DNA from: JBDREA01 sp043820265
GTDB taxonomy: Archaea; Altiarchaeota; Altiarchaeia; IMC4; JBDREA01
Direction of reading: 5' to 3'
Assembly (NCBI GenBank): GCA_043820265.1
Contig: JBDREA010000015.1
Location: forward strand, 1 to 32,177
Length of the DNA stretch: 32,177 nucleotides
In this document: piece after piece, positions 31,998 through 32,177 of the stretch
How positions within the stretch are numbered: position 1 is the stretch's first letter
Layout: every line of letters starts with the position of its first letter
The notes under the pieces: generated by a model
What the model was told of the DNA's origin: nothing
Database searches by the model: none
The model's input: the letters and a program-made list of their open reading frames with translations, nothing else
Program-made: the position numbers and the translations under genes

Positions 31998-32177
31998 TTA
32001 GAGAGTTTTGAGAAGGGGGATTAATTCTTCAAGGTTAAATATAACTGCATCCGGTTTAATTTGTTGATTCATCAGGTAAGGCTTATCTTTTCTATCGATT
32101 AAAACAGCCTTCAACCCTGCATTCTTAGCCCCCTCCACGTCCAAGGTGTAGCTGTCTCCAACGAACACCGCATCCCC
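31998..32177 (-). CDS. HAD-superfamily hydrolase, C-terminal part only
   Basis: The last 59 codons of a minus-strand gene whose start lies beyond the right edge. The frame enters the window at GDAVFVGDSYTLDVEGAKNAG, cut here as GDAVFVGDSYTLDVEG, the HAD motif IV with its paired acidic residues, followed by the LKAVLIDRK strand and a short helix-strand ending (DAVIFNLEELIPLL). It ends with TAA at 31998-32000. Only the class (phosphatase/phosphoglycolate-type) can be called; the substrate cannot. ABCE1 follows after 1 bp, an operon. Confidence 0.85.
   Translation of the reverse strand, partial: GDAVFVGDSYTLDVEGAKNAGLKAVLIDRKDKPYLMNQQIKPDAVIFNLEELIPLLKTL

Noticed and set aside
28346..32027. Direct repeat AAGGGGGATTAATTC at 28346-28360 and 32013-32027
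   Set aside because: A 15-bp match is expected about once by chance in a window of this size; one copy is a ribosome binding site region and the other lies inside the HAD coding sequence.

Overview
The window looks archaeal. The marks are an alanyl-tRNA synthetase with an N-terminal zinc ribbon, an ABCE1/RLI recycling ATPase with two Fe-S clusters, a Dph2-family protein, a long archaeal-style FKBP, an Lrp/AsnC regulator next to a type I glutamine synthetase, and TATA-like boxes centred about 26-32 nt upstream of many start codons with little Shine-Dalgarno signal (mostly leaderless promoters). Cysteine-rich secreted proteins with Thr/Ser linkers recall DPANN-type genomes, but a phylum cannot be fixed from one window. 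No rRNA, tRNA, CRISPR array or insertion sequence was seen.

Layout. 1-1018: a secreted Cys-rich protein running off the left edge. 1301-2416: an unrecognised protein whose end overlaps the end of alaS (2402-5317). 5396-6877: an unrecognised protein. 6931-9036: an MFS transporter behind a TrmB-like regulator, with a dyad over the regulator's TATA box. 9124-10682: a protein with faint resemblance to isocyanide synthases, translationally coupled to an XTP/dITP pyrophosphatase. 10713-14151: a SpoIIM-like membrane protein and two membrane-anchored, sequon-rich surface proteins separated by the only clear hairpin terminator. 14236-15641: FKBP and a shortened Dph2-like protein. 15657-17748: Lrp/AsnC regulator, a dyad-rich control region with small ORFs, and glnA. 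17751-18134: a cupin.

18226-30275 is a surface-glycan region. Genes ugd, galU and uxs form an apparent UDP-glucose to UDP-glucuronate to UDP-xylose operon. Facing it are a polyprenyl-phosphate phosphoribosyltransferase-like UbiA protein, an LPG-synthase-type membrane protein and a 55-codon ORF. A divergent promoter then drives five overlapping or abutting genes: a WbpP-like epimerase, a GT2, a radical SAM protein, a methyltransferase and a DUF362 protein. A small membrane protein, a DPM1-like glycosyltransferase and another UDP-sugar epimerase follow. The inferred theme is lipid-linked, pentose-containing glycan assembly with a radical-SAM modification branch; the sequon-rich surface proteins nearby are possible acceptors.

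30278-32177 holds ABCE1 and the 3' end of a HAD-family hydrolase. Packing is tight throughout: eight convergent gene pairs are separated by 0-58 bp or overlap.
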